NCBI RefSeq assembly: GCF_947241705.1
Contig: NC_079265.1
Location: 434,001-498,000, forward strand
Length of the DNA: 64,000 bases
Source: Saccharomyces mikatae IFO 1815
Taxonomy: Eukaryota; Ascomycota; Saccharomycetes; Saccharomycetales; Saccharomycetaceae
Direction of reading: 5' to 3'
Each line of letters starts with the position of its first letter. The first letter of the stretch is position 1. Of this stretch, positions 60,936-64,000 are shown in pieces. The notes under the pieces are model-generated. The model was not told the origin of the DNA and made no database searches. It saw only the letters and a program-made list of their open reading frames with translations. The translations under genes were made by a program, and so were the position numbers.

Positions 60936-63900
60936 TTAATCTTCACGCCATTTACCAGTCTTTTTATATTGAACGTAAAGTGCCTTAAAATACTGCTTCC
61001 CAGACGCATCAAGAAAGGCATTCAGTTGATTTAACTCGTTTTGAGATAATATATCAAAAATAGCGTGGATACCGGGCTGTAAACTCTTTTTGATGTTTAA
61101 ATTGAACTGTGTCGTAATAGACAATTGAATATATTTGGTTAAAACCACAAGTACATTTTTTCTAATAGATTGTTTTATTAAGCTTATCTTTGAGTTTAAG
61201 TTGTTTTTTGGTCCATTTTGAGGGTTTGATACATCATAAGGCTCACAATAGTTTGTAATCAATCTGGCTATAGAGTCTGCTGATTGTGTAGACAATATAC
61301 CGTCGTGTGTTGCTAGTTTTTCTAATAGCTGACAAAGCACGGCGTTGATTAGGTGATGACGATTAGAGAACTTAAATCTGTGAACTAATAGTATATGATC
61401 TATAACTTCGATAATGTTGACAAATCCTTTATTGGTTTCGATGGTTAAGTCATAGCTTATTGAAAGATTAACGATTTTTAAACAGAATGGAAGCAGCATC
61501 TCAATGCAATATTGGGTGAAAAGCCAGGGTTTCGAGACTAAAAAATCCTTGATAGCGTTCAACAGTAGCAAGTACGACTTGTATCCAAACTTTTCAATAT
61601 CGCAGCTGGTATAGGCTTCGAGTAGAGCAATTACAAATATATGGTGACCAAGGTTGTTGTCCCTTGTGATCCTTGTAGACATTATAATAAATATCCTCAT
61701 AAACTTTTCGCCATAAGATTCGTTGATAGTAGAAAAAGATTGGGCACTGTTCCAAAGTAGACGATTGAATGCATCAGGGCCTTTCTTGAGACTTTTTTCC
61801 AAACAAAATCCTAGAGCAGAATCGCACTGAACGGTATGATTGATGTTTAAATACTCTGCAAAAATGTACTCCAACTTATCTTCTACAAGAAGTGAATGAA
61901 CCAAAAACATTTCCTGTTCTTCTGGTCTATGATATATTTTTTCAGAATGATATCGAAGCATGATTTTAGAAAATAGCGCCAAAATTTTTGTTTTATGCTT
62001 GGAAATATCACCTTGGCCTACCGTTATGATCTTGTATAATGCAGACATAGATATTCTGACTAAAGGAATAGATTTGGAGTCAAAGTTTTGTGAATAGTTT
62101 TCCAAAATGTCCACAGCATATTCTATTGTCATATCTTGTGCATCTTTCTGCTTGTTATCTAGTGTTGAAAATTTTGCGATAATGAAACCGGCAATAATCA
62201 GTTTGGTATCACAATTGGGCAATGACATTGCCTTTCTGATAATCTGGTAACCAGATCTCAAGAATTTTTCACTCACAGGCTCCTTTGCCTGTGACAAATG
62301 GTTAGTCCAAACTTTCTCAAAAATAGATTCTTCATCTCCCATTTTCATTTCTTTATCATATGTTCTTGAAATTATACTTTCCGGAGTCACTATTGTTCTC
62401 TCACACAGCTCATTGAAATTTGTCTCGATATTTGTCTTAAAAGTCGGGCTTGCCAACAAATGAAGAGCACATTTTTTAGCAGCAGTACTTAAACAAAAAG
62501 ATTCACTGGTAATATTATTAATGAGAGACACTCTAATATTTTTGTTGATACATTGGATAGGAATTTGAACCAAAGCATTTAAAGCAGAAGATTGATGGTA
62601 TGAACAAGAAAGTTTGTTTATCAAAGCATATGTGATATTAGCCTCTTCGAAAACGTCATCGTTACTCAATACCAAATACAAATTTTTTGAGTTTGATAAT
62701 AATGAATCGAGCAAAGTAGAGATCTGTTCTCTTGTGAAGTTGTTGTTAACTAATGTTGCAAATTTGGACACAATAGAAAATGATAGGATTGATTTGTTCT
62801 GGTCGTCAAGGGTTACAAAGTATTTCATAAACTTTTCTATTATGTTAGGAAGGTCAAACGAAAAATATTCTCTTAATTTGAAGCAATAAAAGAACAGCTT
62901 TTCAAGTTGACCCGATGTAATATCAAAAAGGTTAGAAGATGATATGTAATTAAGTTTTTCTAGTTCTTCTGCAGGAACAATATCATCGTAAACTTCCATA
63001 ATATGGTATTTTAAATCCCATTGGAGACTGTTATTAAATGATTCCAAAGTAAATACTTGAGACAAAACAGGCTTCAACTCGGTGAGGATGGTGTGAGATG
63101 CACTTTCTGATAGTCCTTCCAAGCATATGCCTATTAGGTACAACGGAACCCTGTTGGTAGAATCAGAGTTGACTTGGTCAAGTAAAGTTTGCAATAAACT
63201 TTTCCATTGCAAAGAAGATAACGTGAACATCTGTTTCGTTATTGACTTAACATATGCAGGACAACTAATTAGAAAATAGGAATCTGAGCCTTTTTCGGAA
63301 CAGTACTTGTTTATTTTGGCGAAAAAGTCCGATAGTTCTCTTGCATTAGCGTGGGATTGAATTATCAAATCCCAAATATGAGAAGAGAAGTGAGGATCAG
63401 TAATATGTTCCGATTGGATCAAAATAAGTAAACGGAGAATATGTTTAATAGCAACCTCGATATCTAACTTCAAGATGGTTGGTATTAGTGATAGTGCTCC
63501 AGATTTATCGTTTGACGTTAAAGTTTCGAGTAATAATGTTTCTAGGAACTCTTGAGATACAGTCTTCTTCGACTCTGCTAAAAGAGTCAGAAATTTGAAT
63601 TTTAAACTTGGTTTTTGGGCAGCCAGAATTGTGAAGATAGTTTCTAGCTGAACAAAATTGTCTTTAGATAAGAAATCGACGAAAGTAGCAAAATAGTAGT
63701 AAGCCATATCATCGGTAATTTTTGATGCATTTTCTTGAACAAACTTTTCATTCAATTTCATGTAATCAACACGTGGTTGTAAAAGAAATTTGCCCATGAG
63801 ATTAGATAAACGAATAAAAGATTTGTTTGAAGATACCGGGTGTTCAATCTTCACGAAATATATCAAACTTGGTAATAGCATATGCTTGCAGTAACAAGTG

Positions 63901-64000
63901 GCAATTTTGTTGTCTGTTGTGGTGATATTGTCAATGCGAGTTAGATTGCAGGCATCTTGTAAATATGAATACGCAAAATTAGCAGATGAGCATAGACTTA
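60936..64000 (-). CDS. URB2: Urb2, 60S ribosome biogenesis factor, 5' end missing
   Basis: The frame stays open to the right edge, giving 1020 visible residues plus a partial codon; S. cerevisiae Urb2 has 1174, so about 150 N-terminal residues are outside. The ATG at 63881 is internal. The protein is a long helical-repeat chain without catalytic motifs. Its C-terminus, with [37 protein letters not shown], matches the Npa2/Urb2 family signature. It acts in the nucleolus in early pre-60S particles with Npa1 (Urb1), Dbp6, Nop8 and Rsa3. Convergent with GEF1 with 103 bp between. Confidence 0.95.
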   Translation of the reverse strand, partial: SLCSSANFAYSYLQDACNLTRIDNITTTDNKIATCYCKHMLLPSLIYFVKIEHPVSSNKSFIRLSNLMGKFLLQPRVDYMKLNEKFVQENASKITDDMAYYYFATFVDFLSKDNFVQLETIFTILAAQKPSLKFKFLTLLAESKKTVSQEFLETLLLETLTSNDKSGALSLIPTILKLDIEVAIKHILRLLILIQSEHITDPHFSSHIWDLIIQSHANARELSDFFAKINKYCSEKGSDSYFLISCPAYVKSITKQMFTLSSLQWKSLLQTLLDQVNSDSTNRVPLYLIGICLEGLSESASHTILTELKPVLSQVFTLESFNNSLQWDLKYHIMEVYDDIVPAEELEKLNYISSSNLFDITSGQLEKLFFYCFKLREYFSFDLPNIIEKFMKYFVTLDDQNKSILSFSIVSKFATLVNNNFTREQISTLLDSLLSNSKNLYLVLSNDDVFEEANITYALINKLSCSYHQSSALNALVQIPIQCINKNIRVSLINNITSESFCLSTAAKKCALHLLASPTFKTNIETNFNELCERTIVTPESIISRTYDKEMKMGDEESIFEKVWTNHLSQAKEPVSEKFLRSGYQIIRKAMSLPNCDTKLIIAGFIIAKFSTLDNKQKDAQDMTIEYAVDILENYSQNFDSKSIPLVRISMSALYKIITVGQGDISKHKTKILALFSKIMLRYHSEKIYHRPEEQEMFLVHSLLVEDKLEYIFAEYLNINHTVQCDSALGFCLEKSLKKGPDAFNRLLWNSAQSFSTINESYGEKFMRIFIIMSTRITRDNNLGHHIFVIALLEAYTSCDIEKFGYKSYLLLLNAIKDFLVSKPWLFTQYCIEMLLPFCLKIVNLSISYDLTIETNKGFVNIIEVIDHILLVHRFKFSNRHHLINAVLCQLLEKLATHDGILSTQSADSIARLITNYCEPYDVSNPQNGPKNNLNSKISLIKQSIRKNVLVVLTKYIQLSITTQFNLNIKKSLQPGIHAIFDILSQNELNQLNAFLDASGKQYFKALYVQYKKTGKWRED

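Overview
The window is a gene-dense stretch of nuclear chromosome from a budding yeast of the genus Saccharomyces. Gene order and orientation match the right arm of S. cerevisiae chromosome X from YJR001W (AVT1) to YJR041C (URB2). It is probably not S. cerevisiae itself. Compared with remembered S. cerevisiae proteins, small conserved proteins such as Spc1 and Lsm8 differ at roughly one residue in six or seven, while Sui2 and Tdh2 are nearly unchanged. The Ty1 elements that sit between BNA1 and YJR030C in the S288C reference are also absent. That level of divergence suits a sister species (S. mikatae, S. kudriavzevii, S. arboricola or S. uvarum/eubayanus type); I cannot choose among them without alignment. 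All gene names below come from protein recognition plus conserved order.

Layout. 1-8.3 kb: 3' part of AVT1 (vacuolar amino-acid transport), MPP10 (ribosome biogenesis), MRX12 (mitochondrial), SAG1 (alpha-agglutinin, with an expanded 144-bp repeat) and a 1-kb divergent promoter. 8.3-16 kb: APL1, LSO1, POL31, SUI2 and MHO1. 16-20.5 kb: TDH2 and MET3, sharing a 1.5-kb divergent promoter region with glycolytic-type and sulfur-regulon elements. 20.5-28.5 kb: SPC1, YJR011C, YJR012C (recently reported as PEX39), GPI14, TMA22, YJR015W and ILV3. 28.8-34.4 kb: ESS1, TES1, REC107/MER2 (with a Mer1-type meiotic intron), LSM8, MDE1 and BNA1; ESS1 to REC107 is visibly richer in G+C than its surroundings. 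34.4-64 kb: RBH2, GEA1, CPR7, RAV1, PET191, RAD26, HUL4, YJR039W, GEF1 and the 3' part of URB2.

The genes do not form one pathway. They are unrelated housekeeping and regulated genes, individually promoted, as is normal for yeast. Many promoters carry recognisable sites consistent with the known regulation of the gene: PAC/RRPE at MPP10, Mcm1-alpha1 at SAG1, Aft1-type at LSO1, Cbf1 and Met31/32 at MET3, Gcn4 and a near-match Leu3 site at ILV3, an oleate response element at TES1, and a Sum1-type site at BNA1.

No rRNA, tRNA, CRISPR array, transposon or LTR was recognised. The only intron I can support is in REC107. The least explained items are a possible two-exon micro-gene between YJR011C and YJR012C, the open basic extension upstream of POL31, the SAG1 repeat expansion and a perfect palindrome in the TDH2 promoter. 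I saw no wholly new multigene system.
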